64,000 bases of DNA, taken from assembly GCF_964340395.1 (NCBI RefSeq), contig NC_135565.1, forward strand, positions 20,535,709-20,599,708, written 5' to 3'. Shown piece by piece: positions 13,157-28,313 of this stretch. The position numbers and the translations under genes were made by a program. Every line of letters starts with the position of its first letter. The stretch's first letter is position 1. Source of the stretch: Glandiceps talaboti. Its lineage: Eukaryota; Hemichordata; Enteropneusta; Spengelidae. Under the pieces are notes generated by a model. It did not search any database. It saw only the letters and a list, made by a program, of their open reading frames with translations, and was not told where the DNA came from.

Positions 13157-15570
13157 ATAGCTGCAACCCAGAAGTGAATAGGATGAAATGTGGTTTAGCA
13201 GATATTCAAAGTCAAAGTCATCCTTGTATAAATGCTTATTACTACTGTGACTACTGTAATTAAATGATTTTAAACAATGGAATAGTCACAATATACAAAG
13301 TAACACCATCTCATATTTTTAATCCTTATAGGGATCTTTGATAGGACATTCTTATCTACTCTACCATATCTCTATCACTACTGTGGCCATGGCATTCCAT
13401 TTTGTGACTCAATTAATTTTAATTGTTCTAAAAGTTAGTGTTGAAATTTGTGACTGGAATTGCATAATGCATGAAACAAATATCAATAGAAGTCCACTTT
13501 GGAGTGAAAGTTTTAAAACTTGAAATAGCTCACCATCTTGCAAGAATCACTCTAAGACTTGAAGATATGATCAGAAATGGTATTGACTAATTACATTATA
13601 GTTCAATGTGGGTGTTTGCAGCAGAGGATCAATTCTCATTTAATCAATTTTGGCCATGAGCCACAGCTAGTGGATCAATACATACATTCACAATCAATAC
13701 ATCACACACACAGACAATGACATAGGAACAAACGTGCAATCTTTGTGCTCTAATTGCTCATCATTTCAGATACATAGACAAATTTTCCTGAAGCTAAAAT
13801 TTAATTCAATGAGTAACTATTCAAGACTTTTCCTTGGTCTTTCATCACTTCAATGACTTCTCTTTCCTTTTCAGCCTCACAACTTCCAATACACCCTTTA
13901 TAGCCACCATTTTTGTTCTGATATTTCGTTCCTTCAAGCTACGATAGTTGGAAGAGGGGATATTTTTTTTTATTATAATCGTTGTTTTGTTAAATATAAT
14001 GATTTCCTCGTTATACTCTCTAACAATCACGTGACTGTATATGTATTTGTGCATTGCATGTAGCCAATCAAATGAGTTTTGGGTCATCACCCCAAACATC
14101 AACATCCTAATGAATTATAATTTATCTTACTACTATACTAGTTATAGAGAAAATAGACTTCTAATTGGGAACTTGCAAACCCGCCATGTTGAATGTTGCA
14201 TCAGGGAAATGTGATAATAAATATCAAGAATTGGTATTGTAAACAATACTGTTACATTGTTTGCAACTACGACTGATAAATTCATAGTTACCATGACAAT
14301 TGTTGAAGGGTTTTTTTATTGGTAGTTCCAGATTAGGTATTACGATAACCACAGATAATCCCATAGTCCTTTGCGCCTGAGCATGCTCAGTCTGGATTGC
14401 AAGTTCCATATTGGCTTGTGCAATGATTAATTATTCACACGTTAACAATTTTTAATATAATGTTGGTTGTCTGATCGAAAAAATAACATGACAGGTACAG
14501 TTAGTGTTGGTTTAAGTAGTGTCATTTCAATCCCTTCAAAATGAATTTGTGTCGAAATTATCGCCTTCAAACTGAATAGCAAAACTGACAGCTATTTTGC
14601 TTCTAATAAATGTATGGTGCAGCCAAACACTATCTAAAATACTATGTCGTCAAAATGATATAGTATACTCTGATAACATTTTTATGATACTCATGTGAGG
14701 TTCTTATCTTTGTTAGACACATCATAAATGTCATAAAAGTGTAGAGCAAAGTTTAAATAAATAGTATTTTAAAGATATTTATAGTATTACAAGGAGTGTA
14801 AAACTCGAGTAGGACGCAGGACATGGTACAAGGACAATAAAGTCATTGGGTGTAGTAAGTCTGGATGGCAGTAAGCCAGGTATCCGAATGTACATGAAAT
14901 ATCAGTGCAGTGAACTGATTTCTCGTATCCGTATCCGTGGTTAATGTCCATTTAATTTAAAACATCTTAATCCAATAGCAATGAACAAATAACATTAAAT
15001 TCACACAATGATATCAAAGGAAAGCTAGATTACAAATAAGAAGTGCGTCATTGGTCGACGAACTGATTGGTTTTTATTATCCATTAATCATAATTAGCTA
15101 TTCATAAATGAGACGCGTTGATTGGTCATATAATTATATTATATATGGTAATTTTAAATTTGAGCAAATCTGCTGATCGTGGATGTTGTAATGGTGACAT
15201 TATGCGAGACAAACGTACATGGGTATGAAAATATCAAAACTAAATAAATCAAGCTTAAAGTACAGTTGTCTTTCACAATTCCTAGTCAAAACCATAGCTA
15301 GGTGATGACAATTTCAAATTATAGTCTATTGTTTTTAGACTAAAATTGTTTTATAGTAAACCTCAGACGTCTTGACTACTGTCATCTACAGTAAATATTG
15401 CCAGAGGCTGAACTAGTCTTCAGATATTTAATTCAGATATTTACGATTGATAATTGTGAAGAATTGCTAAAACTAGACATGTACTCAGACATTATATTTA
15501 CAGTTATATATTTTACATTGACAAATAAAATTAAACAGAAACAAACATACGTGCATGTGCCCAGTCATAG
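13157..15570. other. No gene seen; duplication breakpoint at 13704/13705
   Basis: Left of 13704 is remaining tetraspanin intron 1 homology. Right of it begins unique sequence with a short CA run. No splice-bounded coding segment was recognised up to the simple repeats near 15580. No substitute first exon for tetraspanin copy A was found on the minus strand here. Confidence 0.5.
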
Positions 15571-15580
15571 TCATCTTTAC

Positions 15581-15581
<1 letters not shown>

Positions 15582-15621
<40 letters not shown>

Positions 15622-15717
15622 GGTATTCATCCACCCACCTACCCGTCCATCCAAACAAGCACGCGAGTAACACAGATACATGTGCGCACATATTCAAGCG
15701 CATGATAATACTCCGGC

Positions 15718-15760
<43 letters not shown>

Positions 15761-15771
15761 CATCCATCGAT

Positions 15772-15811
<40 letters not shown>

Positions 15812-15827
15812 ACATGCATACATACAT

Positions 15828-15867
<40 letters not shown>

Positions 15868-15930
15868 ACATACATACATACATACATACATACATACATA
15901 CATTTATACACACATACATACATACAATGT
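15582..15930. repeat. Compound simple repeats: GACA, ATCT, CA and CATA runs
   Basis: Successive tetranucleotide runs (AGAC, TATC, then ACAC and CATA) occupy about 350 bp. The open frames read as Asp-Arg-Gln, Ser-Ile-Tyr-Leu or Thr-His repeats and are not genes. Confidence 0.95.
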
Positions 15931-17054
15931 ATTTGATATAACTTCTACTTTTCAAAATACAAAATCAAAAACTTAACGTTTAATGTAATGTCAAATCACA
16001 TTCTCCGCGGTAATTTCGGAAATCATTGACCACTCGTACATACATATTAGTATGTCGGCTCACCTAGTTGAGCTGACCCGCTTTAATGTAATAAATCTGA
16101 ATTGGTACCTGTATCAAACACACACAAAGACAATGGATACACTTCACATAAAGACTGCGTTTATTACTTTGTTTTTTAACAACGATGGAATTTTAACTAC
16201 GGTTTTGCGACATATGTTTAGACGGTATAATTCATGGTAATAAATTTTCCTGTCCATTCAATTTAGGTATACGTACCAACCACTACCAGTCATCACGATT
16301 CTGTTTAGGAATAGCTTGATGACCTGAATTCGAACTAGATTTGAAACTGAACGAAGAGAGAATTCGCGTTTGTGTAATATTCTTCATTTGCGATGTGAAC
16401 TAAGTCGTCTAACAACAACAAAGTAAATGTTAAAATATCCAAATGAAAACAGACTGATACATTTTGTCAATAATGTGTATAGTGTTCGACTAATGCTGAA
16501 ATCCCAGACTAAATTAAACATAAATTAATACTCATTGTGATGAAATCGAAAGATATGCAATGGTCACAATCTTTGAAGCTTTCGCTTTCATATTTTCATG
16601 AGGACATTTGGCGTTTCAATATGTGTTAGACTACAAACCTGCTACAGATTACTTGTCATCTTTCCTTCACGTTAGGGAGCCACCAGTACTTACAAAAGGG
16701 GTGGGAGGATTAAGAGCAGTCTGTCACCTAGTAAAATATGACCTTTCCCCGATTACACTGTCTCAAAACATACCCTCCCTTCAAATGTCTTTTCTCTCAC
16801 ACATTTTGAAATATTTCAACAATATTGGTTAAATTACCGTCAGAAATGACAAGGTACCGGAGTGTGATAATCGATGGTAAGAACTGTATCCCACTGCTGG
16901 CACCACGTCGTAAGAACTGTATCCCACTGCTGGCACCACGTCGTTAATTTCAATAACATTGGCTAGCGCTGTTGCCAACACAGCAAATTTGTATGACTGA
17001 TCTACGATGTAATTGGCAGAGCTGAAGGCCAGATTCCAAAAGACTAGGTGTGCT

Positions 17055-17625
17055 CTACATTGTCTACACCGAGATCAATATCCCTACCCTTCTCTGGACA
17101 TCATCCTTATATCACCACACTATTCTACATTGTCTACACCGAGATCAACATCCCTACCCTTCCTTGGACATCATCCCTATATCACCACACTATTCTACAT
17201 TGTCTACACCGAGATCAACATCCCTACCCTTCTCTGGACATCATCCCTATATCACCACACTATTCTACATTATCTACACCGAGATCAACATCCCTCCCCT
17301 TCTCTGGACATCATCCCTATATCACCACACTATTCTACATTGTCTACATCGAGATCAACATCCCTATCCTGCTCTGGACATCATCCCTATATCACCACAC
17401 TATTCTACATTGTCTACATCGAGATCAACATCCCTATCCTGCTCTGGACGTCATCCCTATATCACCACACTATTCTACATTGTCTACACCGAGATCAACA
17501 TCCCTACCCTTCTCTGGACATCATCCCTATATCACCACACTATTCTACATTGTCTGCATGTAGATCAACATCCTTACCCTGCACTGCACATCATCCCTAT
17601 ATCACCACACTATTCTTTATTCTCT
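17055..17625. repeat. 70-bp tandem array, about 8 copies
   Basis: Units start CTACATTGTCTACACCGAGA and end ATATCACCACACTATT, with starts at 17055, 17125, 17195 and so on to 17545, then a decayed partial copy. Copies are nearly identical. Since 70 is not a multiple of 3 and the unit contains no stop in any plus frame, all three frames stay open across the array (up to 233 codons). No flanking exon signals or known domain were found. Confidence 0.9.
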
Positions 17626-17719
17626 ACGATGAAGCCTATTATTATTCTCGTTACATATATTACTTGATTTATTGCATGGATGATATCAGCATCAATTTCA
17701 TTGATACGTTCTGATGTTA

Positions 17720-20700
17720 TGGAACCACGATGACAGTGTGATGGAAGTGAGATGTGGCAGTTGTAGCATCATACAATTGAAAAATCAGCAAAATTGAACT
17801 CTGTCTGATTTCATTTTCTTTAATGTGGTCATCCCCGAGAACCGACTAGTAAAATCTGAGCTACTGTCTCCTCGACCCTCCCCACTTGTAATTACTAAAG
17901 TATCCCTTATCACATTATATTAGAAAAACAATCGATTTAAGACACAAGTCTATTTATCCATGGAGAATCAAGCATTCTAATGATGCAACATGTTAAAATC
18001 CCTTAATTGATATACGTTAATTCAATTCAAAATAATGCAATTGTATTGTTCCCCATTAATTTCTTCGTTTAGCCGATGGATAGAAAGGGCAAGTTTCTTT
18101 AATGAAAATCTTAAGAAATGAAACGGTGATTTTGGACGTTTTCACTTTTGTTTCGATCGAGCACGATAGAGCCAATGACGTAAACAGGCATTGATGTAAG
18201 TATTCACAATCACAAAACGAAACCCTCCTCTCTGTTCGAACCGGTTTACGTACAGCTGGCGTAATGAAATGTCAGATTTTGGACAGATTTGTCATTAGAC
18301 ACATTTGTTTCCATGATCACGACCACGTTAAACAGACCACACTTTAGTTTACATTATACCTCAGACTACTAACAGAATGCTTTAAGTGGTCTGACATTAT
18401 ACCTACTTGAAATGATTGACACATAAAATTATAAACTCTGTTACTAGATTGGTTACCATTGAATTCAATTACTGTTGTAAGTTAATGTGTAACTGGTCAA
18501 GAAATATAGTACATCTACATTCAGACCAACTTGTCAGTCTGGCTTGTGTCGTTCATATAACTAACATACATCGACGTGTTGAGTATATGATTTGGGCTGC
18601 GCAGTTTGACCGTACCATCAGCTTTCCAGTAGCCGACATCACACTCGTTATAACAACCATTTGAGCGTGTGCTACAACCACCAACATATGGTGTAACGGA
18701 CATAACTGACCCCAAGCTGTTGTTCGCCGGGTGCTGCGCACATGTTCCCGAACTTGTTCTGACTAAGACGTTTTCAACAACGCTGAGATAACATCATCAG
18801 CTCCTTCTTGTACTCATCACAGTATACCTAACATTACGGTAAGTCCATTTACATATATTTAACTGAGCACAAATACGGTAACAAATCGGTATTTTAAACA
18901 AGCGACCTATCGGTCAGAATAGCTCCGCTGTTCTTTTTATTTTTTATTTTGGTAACATGTAGAAGTGGTTCAGTTGTTCAGCTCCTCACTATGCAGTTTT
19001 GTTTTAGCGATGTAATAAAGTGGTTAGTGGTTTCATATGATGTCTCACTATCAAACACATTTCACACAGAAAGTTAGTAAAATATTGTACTTTTATACTA
19101 TAGTCACCATTTTACAAAAAATCTGCTGTTATGAAAATTACACAAAATCTTAGAATAATAAATGACTGGGAAATGCACACGCACAAAAAAACACAAAAAA
19201 CAAACAAAAAAACCAAAAGATTTTTGAGGTTGGCTATAAATAATTCCAGTGTCATACAGCTTTAACCCTGGAAAATGTTAATAAAATGATGAATGAAATA
19301 AACTAGGGATCTAAAATAATTTTGAGGCAATTCGAATTTCAGTTTTCTAACAAATTTACCAAAAACACCGTCCATAATTGTCAACAACATTTAACTTGTA
19401 GTAGACACAACATTGTCTGATATTTTAATTTAATAGTCTATGGACCTGCTTGCATTGCAGGTGGTGCACATATCTCGTTAGTCCTGCTTGCATGCGGAAC
19501 AAGTCGCCCCTTCGGTGTGCACTGTTGAGGGTCGTGTCAGTTATATAGACCATTACCCGTCTGCAAGCAGGACTAGAATTTCGTATGCAAGCTGGACTAA
19601 ATTTAGTCGAGTGTCCAAAGCTCAATGTAACATGCCAAGATACATCGTGTAAATCAGAACTGTAGACCACCTAATCTCGGCAAAAATAAATATTTCGCTA
19701 ATCATAACTGAAATATCTCTTTTATGTGTGGATATATTGAAGAAATAATATCAACACAAGTTTTAAGAGCAATCGATTTATATTAGGAGGTACTGTATAA
19801 TCTTTTTGATATTGGAATTCAATTAAAGATATTATTTAAGATCATTCATAAACAAATTTTAAAAGAAATATGTTTTATAGAAAATAATTCACTGATACCT
19901 TGAGTAAATGAAGCTTATGGTAAATGAACTTATCAATTAATCGGACAATTTAAAAGTTGGAGTTTTAATTTCTTTGTGGTTTTCATCGTTCACTTATTGA
20001 ATTGTCATGATTTATCTAATCCATGATGAACTTTGTTTGTTTGTTTGTTTGTTTGTTTGTTTGTTTGTTTGTTTGATAATTAAAAAGACTGACTTTATTG
20101 ACGGTAGATCGGATTATATCTTTAACAATGAGATGGAATTTGGTTCCAAGTGATATAGTTCAATCACCCATACTACAGTTGTCTGGGATTCTCAAGTTGC
20201 CGCCGCCTGCTTTGACTGTAGGTGGCAAAAAGGTTAGCAATCACTTGGAATTTGGCCAAATGGCCAATAAAATTCGATCACCCGTACTGCAATTGTCAAG
20301 GATTCCCACATCTAAGTTCCAGAATTTACTACACGTCTATAGTGGTCATACCATGTCACTAAATTATACGATCACGTTATCTGTCAAATTGAGGTGGTAT
20401 CAAATATAATAAATTATTATCGATTGAAATGTACCAGTTTGTACCTGTGTTAGCAAACAACTTTCCGCTCATAACTTTTAGACTGTCAACTTTGGTCTAT
20501 TTATTTTATACGTGCAGCCCTGACTATAGGGATCATATAGATACATTGCATCTAGTGTGCTTCATAAATGCACAAACATTTACTTAAAATCATGTTTTAG
20601 GTTCAACTTTGTTGAACTTGTCTTCTGAGTTTGACTTTATCATATAAATTTACATAGACAACTATCAACTGATTATATAAGTGCATGGTTCTGTGTGTAA

Positions 20701-21260
20701 GTCCGTACCTGTAAGGCCAAAACCTTAGACCTCTATATTTGGTATGTCAACTTTGGCATACTAATAAATAGATAGTATACAAGAAGGAACTCAACAAAAT
20801 ACGAGTTCAATAAAGAATGTAGTTCACACTATATATCCACAGCATTATACAAGTGTAAAGTCAGGAAAAAAAGACTCATTTTCACTTTAGCTTACACAGA
20901 ATGTACCAGCTTCCAAAACTGTCCTTTGACATGTTGTACTATTAGTTAAGAAAGATGTTTTATTCAATGCACTTGAGAGACCACGAGATTTACTTTAAAA
21001 ACTACGTTTCGACCCCCCTGACTATGACGTCATTCATTGATTAATAAAAAAACGTCTACTACAAACTGAACTCCAAGTTAATATTGAAATACAATAGAAG
21101 AGGCCACTATTACTTCTATATCAATTAATAACGTATATTAGCCTGGCATCTAAAACTGTACTACTGAATTTCAATATGAAAACATGTCAATTATATGCAC
21201 ACAACTTTCATCATGATCACATGAAAGAATAGCAAAGTGCATCTAAAACCAATGATGTCC
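17720..21260. other. No gene recognised; one weak Cys-rich open stretch
   Basis: Mostly AT-rich non-coding sequence. It includes a (GTTT)n run near 20033-20075, small inverted repeats around 19440-19620 (AGTCCTGCTTGCA and its complement), and a GC-richer minus-strand open stretch at about 18580-18780. That stretch encodes a Cys-containing peptide (GGCSTRSNGCYNECDVGYW) followed by a possible donor GAT|GTATGT. It was not assigned to any family. Confidence 0.4.
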
Positions 21261-21267
21261 AATATCG

Positions 21268-21478
21268 ACGTATAGTATAGTATAGTATAGTATAGTATAG
21301 TATAGTATAGTATGGTGTGGTGTGGTGTGGTGTGGTGTGGTGTGGTGTGGTGTGGTATAATATAGTATAGTATAGTATACATGTAGTATAGTATAGTATA
21401 GTATAGTATAGTATAGTATAATATAGTATAGTATAGTATAGTATAGTATAGTATAGTATAGTATAGTATAGTATATAA
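21268..21478. repeat. (TATAG)n with an internal (TGTGG)n block
   Basis: Pentanucleotide TATAG repeats flank a homogeneous TGTGG block at 21313-21357, which looks like spread of a variant unit by slippage. Related TATAG and TGTAG strings resume beyond the neighbouring transposon (23380-23560), suggesting the element landed in an existing repeat tract. Confidence 0.95.
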
Positions 21479-22403
21479 TCTTTATTACATCCGTCAAGAT
21501 GCAATAAGGCTGCTTTCAAAAAACTTGTTAGGGTGGGGGGGGGGGGGGGGTCGCGAGATTTTTTGTAACACCCTAATTTTTTTTCAAGTACCCCCCCCCC
21601 CGCCATATTCCAAAAATTTTCAAGTACCCCCCCCCCTGCCAAAGCCCCAAATATTTCAAGTACCGCCCCTACCCGAATATATTTTCAAGTACCCCCCACC
21701 CGAAAAACTGTACATAATACACTTAATACCAACTTTGCCCATTATATATATAATCAATTTGTATATTGTGTGTGTATATATATATGCAAACACCAGTTAA
21801 AACAAAATGTTATGTTAACCAGTGCATTGCCTTTCCAAAAAACAACATATACTTGTAAATGAATCACACTTTGAATGACTCTTGTAAAATGATCAGCAGA
21901 CCAACTGAGTCTTTGTTTTCTGTTCAATATTGTATTAGTACATTATACTAGTAGTGTTACAGTTGAATGTCATTTTAGTTGTATTTGCAAATATTGTGAT
22001 GCACATGTTATCTAAAGAGAGTTTTATACTGTGTTGTTCCAGTTCAGTTTCCTAAATGTGTGCTAAAAGAAATCAAATCAGTCTAAATAACACTGAAAAA
22101 AACTCTTTATAAAATGCACTGCCATGTATCCCAGTCTTGTTTTATGTAAATTAGTTCAATATAATGTCAAAAGAAAATAAATGTATGACTCAAAAATGAC
22201 AGCCACATTTCATCTAACAGAATAGGAATCAAGTGATATATATTAGTGGTAATGACAATTAAGATGGCCCTATTATCATAGTAATTGTATATCTTAATGA
22301 ATCTGGTACTACATTTACCTTGTAAGAGCCTGATTATGGGACTGGTTTTAACGTTAGATTACAAAGGTGAATGCAGGATTTTAAACAAAGTCTCAGAATG
22401 TGT

Positions 22404-24508
<2,105 letters not shown>

Positions 24509-24708
24509 AATTACATGTTTTATAAACCATCAAACACGTGAATGTGAGCAACTACAAAACTGTTATTGTCAATTACTATTTTATCGATGGGCATACCAGA
24601 TATGCATATATACGTTCTGAAGACTGAACACGACGTTACCAACATCGGATTTTAAGGAATCACAAATTTCCATATTTGTGAAATCACCAAAGTTAGGACA
24701 ACGTAAAG
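24509..24708 (+). promoter_or_regulatory. Putative shared promoter and 5'UTR exon of the GT/TRADD-N/NHL gene
   Basis: About 200 bp separates the start codon of the minus-strand small gene from a strong donor on the plus strand, GTAAAG|GTGAGT at 24708/24709. The first good acceptor before the main gene's ATG is CATCATCTCAATAG at 26154, 8 nt before the start codon. A non-coding first exon ending at 24708 spliced to 26155 would give a conventional 5'UTR and a head-to-head gene pair. No TATA box stands out. This is inference from splice strings only. Confidence 0.3.
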
Positions 24709-25405
24709 GTGAGTTATATAATAAATAAGTGCTACTGGGACTGTATTGAAAGAGGTATAGAAAACAGTAGTCCTCTAAGATGTAAAGTTACCTTGAAGTT
24801 TTGAGCAATAAATCTTTATTTTTTAATGAGTTATTGCTAAACGTTAATCAAACTTAGAGAACTGTTCTAACTATTGCATATTTTCTACTCCTCTTGTAAA
24901 GGTGGGTTAGCTTGTTTTGTACAGGCATAATACGTTATATCAATAGTTTTAACCTGGTATTTAACTCAAAGGAGTAGAGAAATTTGACGACTTATTACAG
25001 ACAATATGTAAACGTACCGGTGCAGGTTTGGTTTTCAGACATAGACCAATTATATGTCTTTCTTTCTGTCTGTTTTATAATCAACCCGCATTTTCTGTCT
25101 GTCTCTTTCAGTCAACCAGACAGTCGAAAACCTACCACCCCATATCCCATGTCTCGACTACATTTAAGCAGACAGATTTAATTTGGGCCGATTTTTCTTA
25201 CTGTCTTTTTCATAATTGACTACAACAAGCACAACGACTTGGGTGCATTTTCTGTCTGTCTGTTTGTTTGATAATCAACTCAAAGAACTAGACAGAAATA
25301 ATTCGAGCCACATTTTCCTCTGGTTGTTTGATAATCAAACCAAACGACCACAAATAAATAACCAGAACAACTCCAACTCTGACGGTGATTCTGTCCTTGG
25401 AGAGG

Positions 25406-25619
<214 letters not shown>

Positions 25620-25880
25620 ATACTTGATTAGCTTCTTGGTTTTCAGACATAGTTTCAGGTTTGTTGCGTGAGGTATTTCGAACATTCAATTTTCACATCT
25701 GCAGTTAGTCACTGCAGATCGAAATAATCGACACGACTCAAAACATTCATCATTAACGTTGATCTGATTTTAAGAATGTGCTAGTCTCTTGAATTTTTGA
25801 AAAATAGAATTTTGCATTTCGTTTGTAACGTGTTTCCCTGCCTGTTTTTTTATTTCACTTCCACACTTAGACTTTTTTGG

Positions 25881-25925
<45 letters not shown>

Positions 25926-26041
25926 AATTGTATTGTATTGTATTGTATTTTGTATTGTATTGTACTGTATTATATTGTACTATGTTATATTGTACTGTTA
26001 TATTGCATTGTATTGTATTGTATTGTATTGTATTGTATTGT
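25881..26041. repeat. (CAA)n then (TATTG)n tracts
   Basis: A CAA run (25881-25924) is followed by TATTG pentanucleotides to 26041. They lie just upstream of the start of the main gene and are non-coding. Confidence 0.95.
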
Positions 26042-26161
26042 CGGTAATTTTACTTGTTAATGCTTGTGATTTGAGAGTTGGACAAAATCATTCTTTCTGT
26101 CTACTGTCCATCCATTGATAGCATACACGTATCTGTCTCTCATCATCTCAATAGGAAAACC

Positions 26162-27446
26162 ATGAGTGACATACCACCCAATGAACGACCAGCTGTTCTG
26201 ATCATAAGTGACAGGTGGCAATCACCTTTTTATGGAGGTATTTCAGCTGCCATCAGACACCTTGCGCGTCTCTTTAATGCAATAGGTCTTAAAGTTTACT
26301 GCACAGCGTTGAAAAAGACAGACGAAGAGGAGAAGGATGCTAAAAGATGCCAGGTAGAACTAATTGTCCCAAACCCTCCTCGTGTCCTAAAAAACAGAAA
26401 GCCACACCGTGATTGGCTACATGCATGTGAAGCTTACTTTCCAAATATAAAAAATATGAGTAATGTAAGAATCGTGTTTGGGTTTGCCATGGCAACATCT
26501 GACGCAACCTTGGCTATAAACGAGAGAATTGTGTCTTTGGCGAAGTACTACATCGCTTACCTCTGGCCCACTGATGTTTCCCCTCCTACTATTCTCGGCT
26601 GTGATAAAGCAGAATTAGAACACCGGGTTGAAAGTTTAGATGATGAAGTCAAGTTTGCTGATGCAATGGTTTCTCTTGACCAGGAGACGTTTAATCATTT
26701 TGATCAGAGATTTCAAGAATTTGCAGCGAGACATTTCCAGATATTCCCTATTGCCGATGACGTATTCCTTAACTTATCACCACCGAGGATTCCGACTGGT
26801 GACAATCGCGAGATAAGAATCTTATCGATCCTTGAAGACTACGACCTAGATGAAATGGTAAACCATAAACTACTGGCAAATGCCCTGAATGAAGTGACCA
26901 AAATTTATCGTGATGTAAGATGGCAACCCCCGAAGTGGAGAATTCTTGGCATCCCTGAAGCAAAGGAATCTGAAATCCAGACATATCTTGACCCACACCC
27001 CTACCTTCATATTGTCCCATCCTCTATGCCAACTTTGAAGTACATAAGAACGGAGCTCCTTAGTTCGCATCTTATTCTTATCCCGCCATCCCCTGGAATG
27101 AATTCCTTCCACCTTATGTTGTCTGCTATGGCAATTGGAATACCTTTCCTAGTTCCTATGCATTCCCCCTGTCACAAATTGATCAGGACATATTTCGCCG
27201 ACTACGTGGACGATATGGTCGTTGACATGAAAGATGTAGACAAGTTCAAGGAACTGGTTACCAATATACTGGTAAATCCAACAGTCTACTTTAAGAAGGC
27301 AGCTGAGGTAAAGGAGATACTACGAACGACAGTAGTTCCAGCCATGAAAGATCTGAATCAAAAGTTTATGGACAAAGTGGTACAAGATGTAAGTGGTCAA
27401 CAACCACCTACAACAGAAAGTGAAGAAGAGGACCAAATTACTTTAG
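26162..27446 (+). CDS. Exon 1: degenerate GT-B glycosyltransferase-like module
   Basis: It encodes residues 1-428. The N-terminal lobe opens with a beta strand and loop (PAVLIISDRW), then YGGIS at 24-28, the glycine-rich loop typical of GT4-type GT-B enzymes, and a strand ending LKVYCTAL. The C-terminal lobe shows alternating strands and helices (IRILSILEDY, KWRILGIPEA). It ends with LILIPPSPGMNSFHLMLSAM then AIGIPFLVP at about 304-331. This aligns with the GT4 signature that normally carries two conserved acidic residues (E-x7-E type), but here Asn and Ser/Ala stand at those places and the segment is one residue short. Catalysis is therefore unlikely; a sugar- or nucleotide-binding pseudoenzyme is the better guess. 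The exon ends in an acidic TESEEEDQ tail and donor TTTAG|GTAAGA. Confidence 0.8.
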
Positions 27447-28269
27447 GTAAGACGAGTACAAGTAAAACATTTATGTCATATTTCTTTTAATAATTACCTT
27501 AATCTTTAAATTTAGCAGTTTTACCAGTCTTTGCTAAATTAGTTAATCTATAAATGAGCAGATAGTGCCACTTGTTATGTTTTGGACTTTTACTTTTTCT
27601 GTAAAATATGTTTAAGCTCGAAAAGGAAACAACATAACTTGCCAATTCATTAAATATAGTTGCTAATGGCGAGTAAAACTCCGGGAATTTTCATGAACTG
27701 TGACTTCTGGAGTCATTTCGTAATTTTACATCACATGAATCATGTGCCATTGGCTGAAACACTGAGTTGAAATTTTTTTTTTCAATCATTGACCAGGGAA
27801 AGTCCTTGCGATGGACTAGCATTGTCCCCCGGATGTTAGTCGATATCTATATACAATAGCAGGACATATACATTTATTAGTTATAATTGTTTTATTGAAG
27901 GAAGTAAGCACTTAGGATCCATGATCATTTAATATTCAGCTATATTTCATTTTAAACCGAACCATTAATGAGGAAAAAAGAAAATGCTACAACTCATTTG
28001 CAGCAATTATCATTATGTATTTAATGTAAAACAGTGACAGGACTACTGAACCAAATATTTTCCAAACATTGTCTTTATTTCCTAGAATGCACCCATCATA
28101 GTAAAAGGTAATGAAGGCATACGATAGTTGACACTTTATATTATCACCTGACGAAATTAATGGTCGTGTTGATTTATCATCTTTATCATGTATGCGAAAC
28201 ATTTAATTGATTTTAAATTTACACTTTGGAATGAAAGTTTACATTAAACTAGACTGTTTTCTCCCTCCC

Positions 28270-28313
<44 letters not shown>

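Noticed and set aside
15555-15976. Thr-His, Tyr-Val and similar frames (also 10109-10421, 35404-36234, 21191-21642)
   Set aside because: Translations of tetra- and pentanucleotide repeats.
26078-26161. Upstream in-frame ATG of the composite gene
   Set aside because: The 28 extra codons lie across likely acceptor sequence and are low-complexity; the ATG at 26162 has better context and starts the conserved part.
26769-27112. Minus-strand frames opposite the GT-like exon (also 28882-29106, 30234-30467)
   Set aside because: Shadows of the plus-strand exons.
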